This document shows, piece by piece, positions 35,501 to 43,053 of a DNA stretch of 64,000 nt. The stretch comes from Microbacterium sp. CFH 31415 (lineage in GTDB: Bacteria; Actinomycetota; Actinomycetes; Actinomycetales; Microbacteriaceae). Position numbers and translations under genes: made by a program. The DNA lies in NCBI RefSeq assembly GCF_022538185.1, contig NZ_JAKYXC010000007.1:44188-108187 (forward strand). The letters are read 5' to 3'. Within the stretch, counting starts at the first letter, position 1, and each line of letters begins with the position of its first letter. Under the pieces are notes generated by a model. That model saw nothing but the letters and a program-made list of their open reading frames with translations. It did no database searches and had not been told where the DNA came from.

Positions 35501-36744
35501 GAGTTCGCCGTCACGCGGAACCAGTGGAGGTACCGCTCGGGGTCGAGCGTGAGGAGGTAGTCGATCTCCTTGTCCTGCGCGTTCTTGAGGTAGTCGTCGA
35601 AGATGACGACGTCTTCGAGGCCGGTGTCCTGGACCGGTTCGACGACCGCCGGAACGTACACCTCGAAGGTCTTGGTGGTCGCGGGGCCGCCGAGGTAGCT
35701 GACGCGGGCGGTCAGCGTGACGGTGACGTCCTCTTCGCCGGCCTCAGGGCGCACGACGACTCCGGACGGAGCGATGACCTCGGGGTTCGTCGATGTCCAG
35801 CTGACGGTCGACCCGTTCGACGTCGTCGTGGGGAGCGTCAGGTTGACCGTCGCCGTCGTCGGCACCGTGATGCCTGCAGCCGCCGATGCGGCGAGAGCCG
35901 CACGGTCCACCGTGCCTCCGCCGTCCTCGTAGAGGGCGACGACGCCTGCGAGGTCGGCAACGCCCTGGAACACTCGGTAGTCGTCCAGCGCGCTGGTCAG
36001 GTATCCGCCGTTGTAGTTGGGGCCGTTGTACCCGATCGACTTCGGCAGCACGGGGCTCGCCTCGGCGATCGTGCCGGTCGCGGTGGCGCTGACAGGGGTC
36101 TGCACCGACGTCGTGACCTTGACGCCGTTGCGGTAGAGGTTGAACTGCTTCGACGTGCTGCTGTACGTGGCGGTGATATGCGTCCACTCGCCCACGGGGA
36201 AGAATCCGGCGCGATCGGTCGAGGTGGCCCGCACCTCGTGCGGCTGGCCTCCGCCCGGGCCGAAGGAGAACAGGAGGGGGTTCGTCGCGCTCACCGACGA
36301 GGCGTACCAGCCCGCGGTGTTGTATGCCCGCTTGTTCCAGGTGATGATCTGCTCACCCGAGCCCATGGCTGCCGTGGGCTTGAACCAGAACGACAAGGTC
36401 AGGTCGGAGGGGACGAGCTCGCTGCTCGTGCCCAGATCGAGGAAGGTGCTGCCGTTGAGCTTCAGGCCCTTCGTGCCGGCCTTGTTACCGGCGATGTACT
36501 CGTGGTTGAGGGTGGTCGACCCGTTGTGCCCCTTCAATGCGGTGGGGTGCGCGAGAGGGCTGGAGTCGACGACCGAGTCCTCGAAGGTCAGCTCCAGGAC
36601 GGGATCACCCAGTCCGAAGTCGTCGACGGCATGTGCCGGCGACATGCCTCCCAAGACCAGGGCGCCCGCCGTCGCGGCGACGATCGCCGACAGGCCTGCC
36701 CTTCCCCACCGCCTCTGGCGTCTACGGCGTCGTGATAGCTCCAT
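32530..36744 (-). CDS. Secreted multidomain GH127 beta-L-arabinofuranosidase
   Basis: A 1404-residue exported enzyme. Order: signal peptide (cleavage near AHA, residue 39), LamG/concanavalin-like domain (about 45-270), bacterial Ig-like domain (about 280-385), GH127/DUF1680 catalytic region (about 395-1000), then a beta-sandwich and cadherin-like/Ig-like C-terminal domains. Zinc/thiol residues fit the family: Glu711 and Cys713 in AETCNEYNM, and Cys783-Cys784 in FWCCIGTGMENF, one being the Cys nucleophile. Predicted to remove beta-L-arabinofuranosyl groups from plant glycans. AGGAGG precedes ATG 36744. There is no sortase motif. Confidence 0.9.
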   Translation of the reverse strand: MELSRRRRRQRRWGRAGLSAIVAATAGALVLGGMSPAHAVDDFGLGDPVLELTFEDSVVDSSPLAHPTALKGHNGSTTLNHEYIAGNKAGTKGLKLNGSTFLDLGTSSELVPSDLTLSFWFKPTAAMGSGEQIITWNKRAYNTAGWYASSVSATNPLLFSFGPGGGQPHEVRATSTDRAGFFPVGEWTHITATYSSTSKQFNLYRNGVKVTTSVQTPVSATATGTIAEASPVLPKSIGYNGPNYNGGYLTSALDDYRVFQGVADLAGVVALYEDGGGTVDRAALAASAAAGITVPTTATVNLTLPTTTSNGSTVSWTSTNPEVIAPSGVVVRPEAGEEDVTVTLTARVSYLGGPATTKTFEVYVPAVVEPVQDTGLEDVVIFDDYLKNAQDKEIDYLLTLDPERYLHWFRVTANSYKPGSFAVNTTSYPGWENGSVTWNFRGHSFGHYMSALAMNYANSDDPAVKAEVLADLEATIRGLAAVQDTYDGTSRAGYLAPFRDSALDAVEGRGTSDDQVIVPYYNLHKILAGLLDAYEYVPGELGELALDVAEGFGEYMFGRVSTLSNTATLLGTEYGGMNEALYELFDVSGGNPHFKTAAQGFDEVSLFQSLANGTDVLPGRHANTTIPKFIGALKRYTVFTENPEYYEMLTQAEKDNLGMYLTAAQSFWQTVVDHHTYVTGANSQSEHFRAPDTLWRYATQQGSTGNPQTAETCNEYNMLKLSRELFKVTQDVKYMHYYENTFINTIVSSQNPDNGMSMYFNPMAPGYYKVYGPAPTESQLFWCCIGTGMENFSKLADTLYFSRDQNVWVNLYFSSQYDHADSNMRVTQEADFPNDDTVRITVDALTGSQLAEGATLRLRVPDWVAGEPTLTVNGTVVSPDVRQGYIVLDDVAAGDVIELTTPMEVVAYDTPDNADFVAFKYGPTVLSAGLGTENMTGWGSVGVSVRIALAPSADVQQTVTVATETTQQWYDDIAENVERIEDNADGEAQFVLKNTRDGGDLIYTPHYSQHGQRYGIYMNFEVPDSPAAQQAILDEKKRQRDAARFIDVLTTFDNNNGEAAKNLKTGGTTSVGVHNGRQYRHANSNGWFSYDMAVDPAASTNRLETTYFSGDSGRSFAIYLNDTLFKTQQITNAAGSGVFYEVVDTIPAQYLTGPDVRYKVDAAGNPVLDGQGNRIPVVTVRYQSTGGFAGGVFGVATSRPVTYSAESSLTGLTVDGGVLSPTFSGSTTDYTVTVPQGATSMSFTATPNVPSGLVRVGDILIDDTEPRQVSLVPGEEKTVTIRSFAQDHETSTTYTLVIREDADRQLAVTGTATARCVAGKAVLTVSVANGDEVPVGVRLESTYGTKTVASLGAGKTSSHAFTTRAAVLPQGEAVVTATATVGGEDVTTTVNVPYAQTACGAGAL

Positions 36745-36807
36745 GCCAACCTCCTCATTGATGGGCGCGTCGACGTCGACTCGCCGCCCTCGGCATCGCC
36801 ACCATAC

Positions 36808-36821
36808 TGATAGCGCTAACA
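36808..36821. promoter_or_regulatory. LacI-family operator upstream of GH127 gene
   Basis: TGATAGCGCTAACA (minus strand TGTTAGCGCTATCA), a near-perfect palindrome around central CG, 63 bp upstream of the GH127 start. It differs from the malE operators outside the GCGCT core, so a different LacI-type regulator is likely. Confidence 0.65.
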
Positions 36822-36954
36822 GTCGCGCAAGGATCAATTTGAAAACGCACCATGGGCGTCGGTTTATCGATCAACCACATCAGCCCCTCGAGGAGGGCTT
36901 ATCCGTCGACCAGACGGCCGACTCGACAACGGCTCTGAGGCGCCGGGGCGCGCG

Positions 36955-38517
36955 TCAGTCGCGCTTGCCCTGGCCCTTCTCCTTGCCGGGCTGGGAGTTC
37001 GCGCCGGCGGCCTTCTCGGCTTCCTTCGCCGCCTTGCGCTCCTGCTTCGCGAGGTCGCGTGCCGCCTTCTCGGCGGTCTTCTCGGCTTCCTTCGCCGCCT
37101 TGCGCCCCTCCTTCGCGAGGTCCTTAGCCGCCTTGTCGGCGGCCGCACCGGCCTCGCCCTTCGGCGTCTCGACGACGTGGGACGCCGGCTCGATGGAGAG
37201 CCCGTCCTCGACCTGGCCCTCGGGGGCCGAAGGCGTAGCCTCGTCCGCCCCGCCGTCGAGCAGGGGCTCCGGGACGCTCGAGGAGGTGGCGTCGCGCAGC
37301 TCGCCGTAGGAGGTGGCTGGGGTGGCACCGGGCACGCCAACGCCCAGGACCAGGCCGAGCGCGACGGTGGCTGCGGCAACCGCTCCTCCCCCGGCTGCGA
37401 CGATCCGGCGTCGGCGAGCGGCGAGCGCCCGTGCTCGCCTGCGCCGAGCGGGCCGCGCACGCAGGCTCGGGGTCGCCGGAGCGAACGCGCCCACGGCCAC
37501 CTCGGTGACGGCCGATGGGACCGGGGTCGAAGCACGGGTGGGGGCCACCGGAACGGACGGAAGGGTGGGGGCAGGGGGAATCGACGGGAGGGCGCTGAGC
37601 ACCGGCATCGCCGGCTGCGTGGCCTCGGGGTCGCCGATCGCGTCAGGGACGATCTCGATCGGCAGGGCGGCAGCGCGCTGCGCGACCTCCAGCGCGGCAG
37701 GCCGGTGCGCAGCATCCGTCGCCGTCATCTCGGTCAGCAGGCGCGCCCACTCGGGTCCTACCCACCCCGGCACCGGCGGGGGGTCGATGAGCCGCGCCAT
37801 CACGGCGGCGATCCCCGACGACTGACCGTAGGCGCGTACGCCGGTCAGCGCCTCGAGCAGGACCAGCCCGAGCGCGTAGACGTCGGACGCCGGTCCTGCC
37901 TTTTCACCCCGCACCTGTTCCGGGGCGAGGTAGGCGGCGGTGCCGACGATGGTGCCGGCCGCGGTGATCCGCGTGCCGTCGACGAGTTGGGCGACACCGA
38001 AGTCGCCGAGCTTCACCTGCTCGCCGAGACCGGGCACCGGGTTCTCGGCGAGCAGGATGTTCGAAGGCTTGAGGTCGCGGTGCACCACACCCGCCCCGTG
38101 GACGACATGCAGCGCCGACGAGAGTTCGATGGCGAGATGCCGCACCCGCGCGGCGGGCAGCGGACCGCGACCGAGGGTGGCCGCAAGGGTCTCGCCGTCG
38201 ACGAACTCCATCACGAGGTAGCTCGGCCCGTCGGACCGCACCCGGCCGTCGTAGAGCTTGACCAGCGACGGGTGGCTCAGCGACGCGAGCACCGTCATCT
38301 CGTTCTGCGCGCGCTCCGGGGTGCAGAGATCGTCGGAGCCCTCCCGCATGAGCTTGACGGCGACGGTGCGACCGAGCTGCTCGTCGACGGCGCGGTGAAC
38401 CCGCGCCACGCTTCCTGAACCCACGCACTCTTCGAGCCGATACCGGCCATCCAGACGGCCGGTCACCGCGGCGCCCTGCTGCACGACTGCCACCGTTGCC
38501 TCCCCCGCGCCACCCAT
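36955..38517 (-). CDS. Transmembrane Ser/Thr protein kinase (PknB-like)
   Basis: A 520-residue receptor-type kinase. The kinase domain (about 25-290) has the glycine loop VGSGSVARV, Lys55 in VAVKLM, the catalytic loop HRDLKPSN (Asp148), DFG at 172-174 and APE at 198-200. A Pro/Ala linker precedes one transmembrane segment (about 370-395). The extracellular part has no PASTA repeats; it ends in a Lys/Ala/Glu-rich, coiled-coil-like tail made of a duplicated segment. The ligand is unknown. There is no phosphatase gene beside it. Confidence 0.9.
   Translation of the reverse strand: MGGAGEATVAVVQQGAAVTGRLDGRYRLEECVGSGSVARVHRAVDEQLGRTVAVKLMREGSDDLCTPERAQNEMTVLASLSHPSLVKLYDGRVRSDGPSYLVMEFVDGETLAATLGRGPLPAARVRHLAIELSSALHVVHGAGVVHRDLKPSNILLAENPVPGLGEQVKLGDFGVAQLVDGTRITAAGTIVGTAAYLAPEQVRGEKAGPASDVYALGLVLLEALTGVRAYGQSSGIAAVMARLIDPPPVPGWVGPEWARLLTEMTATDAAHRPAALEVAQRAAALPIEIVPDAIGDPEATQPAMPVLSALPSIPPAPTLPSVPVAPTRASTPVPSAVTEVAVGAFAPATPSLRARPARRRRARALAARRRRIVAAGGGAVAAATVALGLVLGVGVPGATPATSYGELRDATSSSVPEPLLDGGADEATPSAPEGQVEDGLSIEPASHVVETPKGEAGAAADKAAKDLAKEGRKAAKEAEKTAEKAARDLAKQERKAAKEAEKAAGANSQPGKEKGQGKRD
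37015..37122. repeat. 42-bp direct repeat inside the kinase gene
   Basis: Two 42-bp copies (37015-37056 and 37081-37122) differing at two bases. They encode the repeated KxxRKAAKEAEK segment of the kinase's C-terminal tail and are a possible site of repeat-number change. Confidence 0.8.
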
Positions 38518-38700
38518 CCAGGTAGCGACCGTTCACACGGTATTCGGAGCGGGGTCGAGGCTGTCCCCTCTTGACAAATCGTCAGAAGTCCGCATGACGC
38601 GAACGGTGGCGCGCGCGGACCGTCCACTGCGCCATGGAGGGATGGACACGCCGGGTGTCAATACCGCGCGGGGCCCCGGCAGAGGGCGTAGTCTCGGCCG

Positions 38701-38744
38701 CGCCCCGAACGGAGTCGGGCGCGCGCCCCGAGCGGACTGGGGCG
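38701..38744. repeat. Tandem 21-bp palindromic repeats
   Basis: Two 21-mers starting CGCCCCGA and ending GGGCG or GGGGCG (38701-38721 and 38724-38744), identical at 18 of 21 positions, each able to form a 6-bp GC stem. They lie 59-102 bp upstream of the orphan gene at 38803, in a 285-bp gap with no other gene. Possibly a doubled operator. Confidence 0.5.
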
Positions 38745-38802
38745 ATGGTGAGCCGGGAAGCCTGGTCGGCACAGTGTGAACCGACGATTGCGAGGCCGAT
38801 CC

Positions 38803-39303
38803 ATGACCGAGACCGCCGACTACATCGTGCGGGGCGACCACCTTGCGGTCCTGAGCGCGCTCGCCGTGAGCCAGGCCAGTGGTCTGGAGTCGCCGAAGAC
38901 CCTGGTGTGGGGCCTCGACCTCGCTTCGGCTCCGACCCGGCGAGCAGCGCACAAGCAGCTTCGGCTGGAATCACGCGGCATCGCGCGGGCATGCCAGGCT
39001 CAGGCGAGCCTCACCCACCTCTTCGTCGTGTACACCCACGGAGCCTCGCTCCCGGAGGGGAGCTGCCTGTCCGCCGCCGCTCAGACCGCGACCAGGCTCC
39101 ACGCCGAACTCGAGCGCTCGCGCGGTCGCTTCATCGAAGTGATCCTCATCGACGCGACGGGGTGGGAGAACGGCGACGATCTGCGCGACCGGGTCGTGCA
39201 GTCAGCGTCCACCCCGGCAGGAGTCGCCGGCGACCTGGCTCTCGGATGGCACGACATCACCGACATGTCCATCCACCAAGCCGCCACCGCGAAGATCTGC
39301 TGA
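38803..39303 (+). CDS. Orphan protein of unknown function
   Basis: A 166-residue soluble protein with no membrane segment, signal peptide or motif I recognise. It reads as alternating helices and strands (ARACQAQASLTHLFVVYTHG, then FIEVILIDATGWE), which could be a small alpha/beta fold. ATG 38803 was chosen because composition and frame are protein-like from there; no strong ribosome site is visible. It stands alone between the kinase and the lipase genes, with tandem palindromes upstream. Confidence 0.6.
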   Translation: MTETADYIVRGDHLAVLSALAVSQASGLESPKTLVWGLDLASAPTRRAAHKQLRLESRGIARACQAQASLTHLFVVYTHGASLPEGSCLSAAAQTATRLHAELERSRGRFIEVILIDATGWENGDDLRDRVVQSASTPAGVAGDLALGWHDITDMSIHQAATAKIC

Positions 39304-39361
39304 CTGCGGCGACGGCCGCCGTCGGCGCAGCGCGCCCTCCCGGCGCGAATATCATGTGGCG

Positions 39362-41227
39362 ATGGCGCGAAAGCCGTCCGTGAGACTTCTCCCGCGCAAG
39401 GGCGCACTGCCCATCCTCCTCGACCGTGCGCCCGTACCGGTCGCGATCATCGTGGGGTTCGGGCTGATCCTGCTGGGCGCTCTGATCGTCACGCGACCGC
39501 TCACCTCGATCGTCCTCCTCGGGATCTACGTGGGGTGCAGTGCGGTCGTCTCCGGACTGGCCGAGCTGCTGGGCCGGCGGGGCGAGCGCGCGTGGTGGCC
39601 GCGACTCGTCGCGAGCGCATGGCTCGTCGCGGGCGCGATCATCCTGCTGTTCCTCGAGCGAAGCCTGCAGCTTCTCCCTCCCGCGATGGCGCTGCTCCTG
39701 GTGCTGGGTGGGCTCGCCTCGCTCGGCGACGCGCTGTCTCCGGCGACCGTCAGCCAGCGCGTCCTGACCCTCGCGTGGGGTGTGAGTCAGATCGTCTTCG
39801 GGATCCTCGCGCTCGCGTGGCCGGACGTCACGGTCCTGGTGATCGCGGTGGTGTTCGGGATCCGGACCGTGCTGTACGGGGGCTCCCTCGCCGCCCGGGC
39901 GATTCGAGCGGAGAGCGCCCAGGGCACCGCATCGTCAAAGGCGGAGCCGTCACCGGCAACGACCACGGACCGTCTGCATCGATCGACCTTCTGGATCGCT
40001 GCCGGCCGGTATGCGCTCACCGCTGTCCTGCTCGCCGTCTGCGCAGCGGGTTGGGCGCTCAACAGCTGGCTCGCCGAGGGAGCGCCCGTCGCCGACGCGT
40101 TCTACGATCCACCCGCCACCGTTCCCGCGGAGCACGGTCGCCTGATCCGGGCGGACGATTTCACCGGCCAGAGCCCGCCTGATGCGGATGTGATGCGGAT
40201 CCTCTACACGACCCGCGACGCGTTCGGCGCACCGGCAGTCGCCAGCGCCTTGGTCATCGCTCCCCGTGAAGACCAGGCCGGCGCTCGGCCCGTGGTCGCG
40301 TGGAATCACGGTACGACCGGTGTCGCCCGCGGCTGCGCACCGAGTCTGCGCGACGCCTCGGCGACTCACTGGGCGATTCCGGCGCTGAACGACGCGGTGG
40401 CCCGGGGATGGGTGGTCGTCGCCACGGACTACTCCGGCCAGGGGGCACCGGGGGTCTTCCCCTATCTGATCGGCGCCGGCGAGGCGCGCTCGTCACTCGA
40501 CGCCGTCCTCGCCAGCCGCGAGCTCGAGGGTCTCGCCCTCCGTCCCGAGACCGTCGCGTGGGGGCACTCGCAAGGCGGTCACGCGGCGCTGTGGATGGCG
40601 CAGCTGGCGGAGCGGTACGCGCCCGAGATCGACTTCCGCGGCACGGCGGCGCTCGCGCCCGTCACGGCGCCGCTGGAGCTCGCCCAGGAGCTGTCGGTTC
40701 GCGATGCCGACCCGCTCCTGTCCGTCCTGGTGTCGTGGGTGCTCGTGCCCTACGCCGACACGTACCCCGAGATCGACCTGAGGAACTATGTCGCGCCGGG
40801 ATCGCGGACGATCGTCCGGGAGATGACGCAGCGATGCCCCAGCGAGCCCGGCGTCATCGTGTCGGTCCTGACGTCGCTCGGGGTCTCGGAGGACCGACCC
40901 CTCTACGTGGGCGACCTCACTGCCGGTCCGCTCGGCGAGCGACTCGCGCAGAACGCGGTCGCCGGTCCGTTCACGACGCCCGTGCTCGTCGCCTGGGGCG
41001 ATGCCGATGAGGTCATACCCCCGCGCCTTCAGCAGCGGTTCGTCGACCGGCTCTGCGAGCAGGGCGACCGTGTGCGATGGGCCGTCTATGGCGGCTATGA
41101 CCATTTGCGACCGCTGCTGCCCGGATCGCGCTTCCTGCCCCTGCTCGTGAACTGGACCGAGTCTCAGCTTCTGGGTCGCGACGCGCCGACGGACGACTGC
41201 GCGCGCTACGGGCCCGGATCGCCCTGA
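39362..41227 (+). CDS. HdeD-like membrane domain fused to secretory-lipase domain
   Basis: A 621-residue fusion. The N-terminal part (about 20-190) has six hydrophobic segments resembling HdeD/DUF308 proteins. After a seventh segment (about 210-230) comes a LIP-family alpha/beta hydrolase domain (about 260-615) with the nucleophile elbow GHSQGG (Ser403), an acid in WGDADEVIPP and a His in GGYDHLRP. The hydrolase should face outside and act on esters or lipids. ATG 39362 lies 6 nt after TATCAT, suggesting a leaderless mRNA; GTG 39356 is an alternative. Confidence 0.8.
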   Translation: MARKPSVRLLPRKGALPILLDRAPVPVAIIVGFGLILLGALIVTRPLTSIVLLGIYVGCSAVVSGLAELLGRRGERAWWPRLVASAWLVAGAIILLFLERSLQLLPPAMALLLVLGGLASLGDALSPATVSQRVLTLAWGVSQIVFGILALAWPDVTVLVIAVVFGIRTVLYGGSLAARAIRAESAQGTASSKAEPSPATTTDRLHRSTFWIAAGRYALTAVLLAVCAAGWALNSWLAEGAPVADAFYDPPATVPAEHGRLIRADDFTGQSPPDADVMRILYTTRDAFGAPAVASALVIAPREDQAGARPVVAWNHGTTGVARGCAPSLRDASATHWAIPALNDAVARGWVVVATDYSGQGAPGVFPYLIGAGEARSSLDAVLASRELEGLALRPETVAWGHSQGGHAALWMAQLAERYAPEIDFRGTAALAPVTAPLELAQELSVRDADPLLSVLVSWVLVPYADTYPEIDLRNYVAPGSRTIVREMTQRCPSEPGVIVSVLTSLGVSEDRPLYVGDLTAGPLGERLAQNAVAGPFTTPVLVAWGDADEVIPPRLQQRFVDRLCEQGDRVRWAVYGGYDHLRPLLPGSRFLPLLVNWTESQLLGRDAPTDDCARYGPGSP

Positions 41228-41275
41228 CCGGCGGCCGGGCCTGGTACGCCGACGACGCCGGGTGGACAATGAGCC

Positions 41276-42076
41276 ATGGCCGTCGACACGCCCGTCGACC
41301 CTGCAGCCGACGACGCCTCGCCGGCGGCGGACACTGCAGAGTCCGACGCCGCCCTGGGGCGGCGCGCGCAGATCCTCGCGACCGAGCACTGGGGACTGCT
41401 CGCCGCCCGCGGCACCGCGCAGAGCGAGGTGCTCACCCGCATCACCATCTTCCTCACGCTCGTGTCGGCCGGACTGGTCACCATCGGTCTGCTCGGACAG
41501 GCGACCGGCTTCGAGGACTGGTTCGCCGGCGCCGCGCTCTCGATCCTCGGGTTCCTGGCGCTCATCGGGTTCATGACGCAGACCCGGGTCTTCAACGTCG
41601 CCGAAGAGGACATGATGTACGTCGTGGCGATGAACCGCCTGCGCGGTGCCTACGTCGACCTCGATCCCCGGGTGCAGCGCTACTTCCTCGCCGCGATCGC
41701 CGACGACGAGCGCGGACTCGAGCTGACCTACTCGTTCCTTCGCCGGCGGAGCGTGTCGCACCTGTTCGGCAGCTCCGCGATGCTCATCACCGTCGTGAAT
41801 GCGTGCGTCTCCGGTCTGCTCGCCGGGTCGACTCTGGTGGCTGCGGGGCAGGCGATCGGATGGGCGATCGCCACCGGGGTCCTCGTCGCACTGGTGCTCA
41901 TCGCGTGCTTCATGACCTACGGGTACTGGACCTACCGCACCGCGTGGCGCAACCACCGGCCGCTGCGGACGACCCCGCTCTCGCAGTCAGACAAGGGGAC
42001 GGATGCCGCGTCCGACGGCGTCGACGGCCCACCGCCGCAGGACCCGGTACGCCTCCGCACGCGCCGCCGGTCCTGA
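41276..42076 (+). CDS. Four-helix membrane protein, unknown function
   Basis: A 266-residue protein with an acidic N-terminus and two pairs of hydrophobic segments (about 60-80, 85-105, 160-185 and 190-218), plus a soluble middle containing YVVAMNRLRGAYVDLDP and a polar C-terminal tail. I recognise no named family, though similar proteins are common in actinobacteria. Its last 90 bp overlap the 3' end of the convergent hydrolase gene. Both frames look genuine: this one has full membrane-protein character before the overlap. Confidence 0.72.
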   Translation: MAVDTPVDPAADDASPAADTAESDAALGRRAQILATEHWGLLAARGTAQSEVLTRITIFLTLVSAGLVTIGLLGQATGFEDWFAGAALSILGFLALIGFMTQTRVFNVAEEDMMYVVAMNRLRGAYVDLDPRVQRYFLAAIADDERGLELTYSFLRRRSVSHLFGSSAMLITVVNACVSGLLAGSTLVAAGQAIGWAIATGVLVALVLIACFMTYGYWTYRTAWRNHRPLRTTPLSQSDKGTDAASDGVDGPPPQDPVRLRTRRRS

Positions 42077-42994
42077 GAGGAACACGTCGTGGACGGCGTC
42101 CTGGATCCGCCCGATCGTGACGAGCCGCCCGATCCGCGTCGCGCTCTTGGCGATGTCGTCCACCACGAGCACCGAGTCCGACGTCGTCATCGTCTCGTTC
42201 CACGCGAGCGGCGGCGTCGATCGGGATGACAGGAGGACGAGCGCCGGGCACCCGACGTCGACGCCTGCCGCGACCCGCCGGTGCCCGTCCAGGATCGCCG
42301 CCAGCCACGCCGGCCGTGTGGGGAAGCCCCGTTCGGGCCGCCAGTCGGGATGGTCGACGGCGAGCGGCAGGACGCCGAGCTCGGTCAGCGCTCGCGTGTA
42401 GAAGCCGAGGTCGACCGCGGGCTGGTTGCCCCGCGGATCGAACCGCGCCCGCGCGTTCACGAGCGGCGCGATCGCCTGCCGGCCCACCGCCCCGAACTGG
42501 AATTCGAGCCAGGGGCTGTTCAGAACCACCGCACTCGCCCGGCCGGGATGCCGGGCCGCCCAGAGCGTGAGCGTGAGACCGCCCGTCGAGTGGCCGACGA
42601 GTACGAGCCGGCGGCGGGGCGCGGCATCCGTCCCCTGTCCCATCACCGTGAGCGCCGCCTCGATGTCGACGTCGTAGTCGTCGAGCGCGTCGATGTAGCC
42701 GGGTGAGTTCCCGGCACGGAGGCTGCGGCCGTAGCGGCGAAGATCGAGGGCGTGGAAGCGCGCCCCGAGCCCGGTCCAGAAGCGCGCGAGCTCGGCCTGG
42801 AAGAAGAAGTCCGACCAGCCGTGCACGTACAGCACGTCGACGTCGCGGAGCGGCTGCAGCACGGCGACGACCGGATTCGGCAGGAGGCGCACGAGGCTCG
42901 CCGCGAGCGGTCCGTCTTCCTCGTCGAGGCCGAGATCGAGCGTCAACTGCTCGAACGGCTTCCCGAGCACGTCGGTCTGCCACTGGCCCGCCAT
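41987..42994 (-). CDS. Alpha/beta hydrolase
   Basis: A 335-residue soluble hydrolase. The oxyanion region VLYVHGWSDFF (about residues 53-63) precedes the nucleophile elbow GHSTGG; a plausible acid lies in the SSRSTPP/ETMTTSD region and the His in DAVHDVFLSG. It resembles the lysophospholipase/serine aminopeptidase S33 group. The start lies 6 nt after TAGGCT, consistent with leaderless expression. It overlaps the membrane-protein gene tail to tail by 90 bp. Being near the men genes, it could be considered for the missing MenH step, but similarity is not specific. Confidence 0.82.
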   Translation of the reverse strand: MAGQWQTDVLGKPFEQLTLDLGLDEEDGPLAASLVRLLPNPVVAVLQPLRDVDVLYVHGWSDFFFQAELARFWTGLGARFHALDLRRYGRSLRAGNSPGYIDALDDYDVDIEAALTVMGQGTDAAPRRRLVLVGHSTGGLTLTLWAARHPGRASAVVLNSPWLEFQFGAVGRQAIAPLVNARARFDPRGNQPAVDLGFYTRALTELGVLPLAVDHPDWRPERGFPTRPAWLAAILDGHRRVAAGVDVGCPALVLLSSRSTPPLAWNETMTTSDSVLVVDDIAKSATRIGRLVTIGRIQDAVHDVFLSGPAARAEAYRVLRRWAVDAVGRGIRPLV

Positions 42995-43053
42995 GACGCG
43001 AGCCTATCCAGCCGCGCGCCGGCTCGCGGAACGCGCGACGACCCGGGCGGCGG

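Noticed and set aside
37015..37122. CRISPR-like or mobile repeat
   Set aside because: The repeat is in frame within the kinase gene and encodes a repeated Lys/Ala tail; only two copies exist.
38550..38572. GGGGTCGAGGCTGTCCCC as another DevR box
   Set aside because: The arms are spaced differently from the 14-bp boxes and there is no stress gene beside it.
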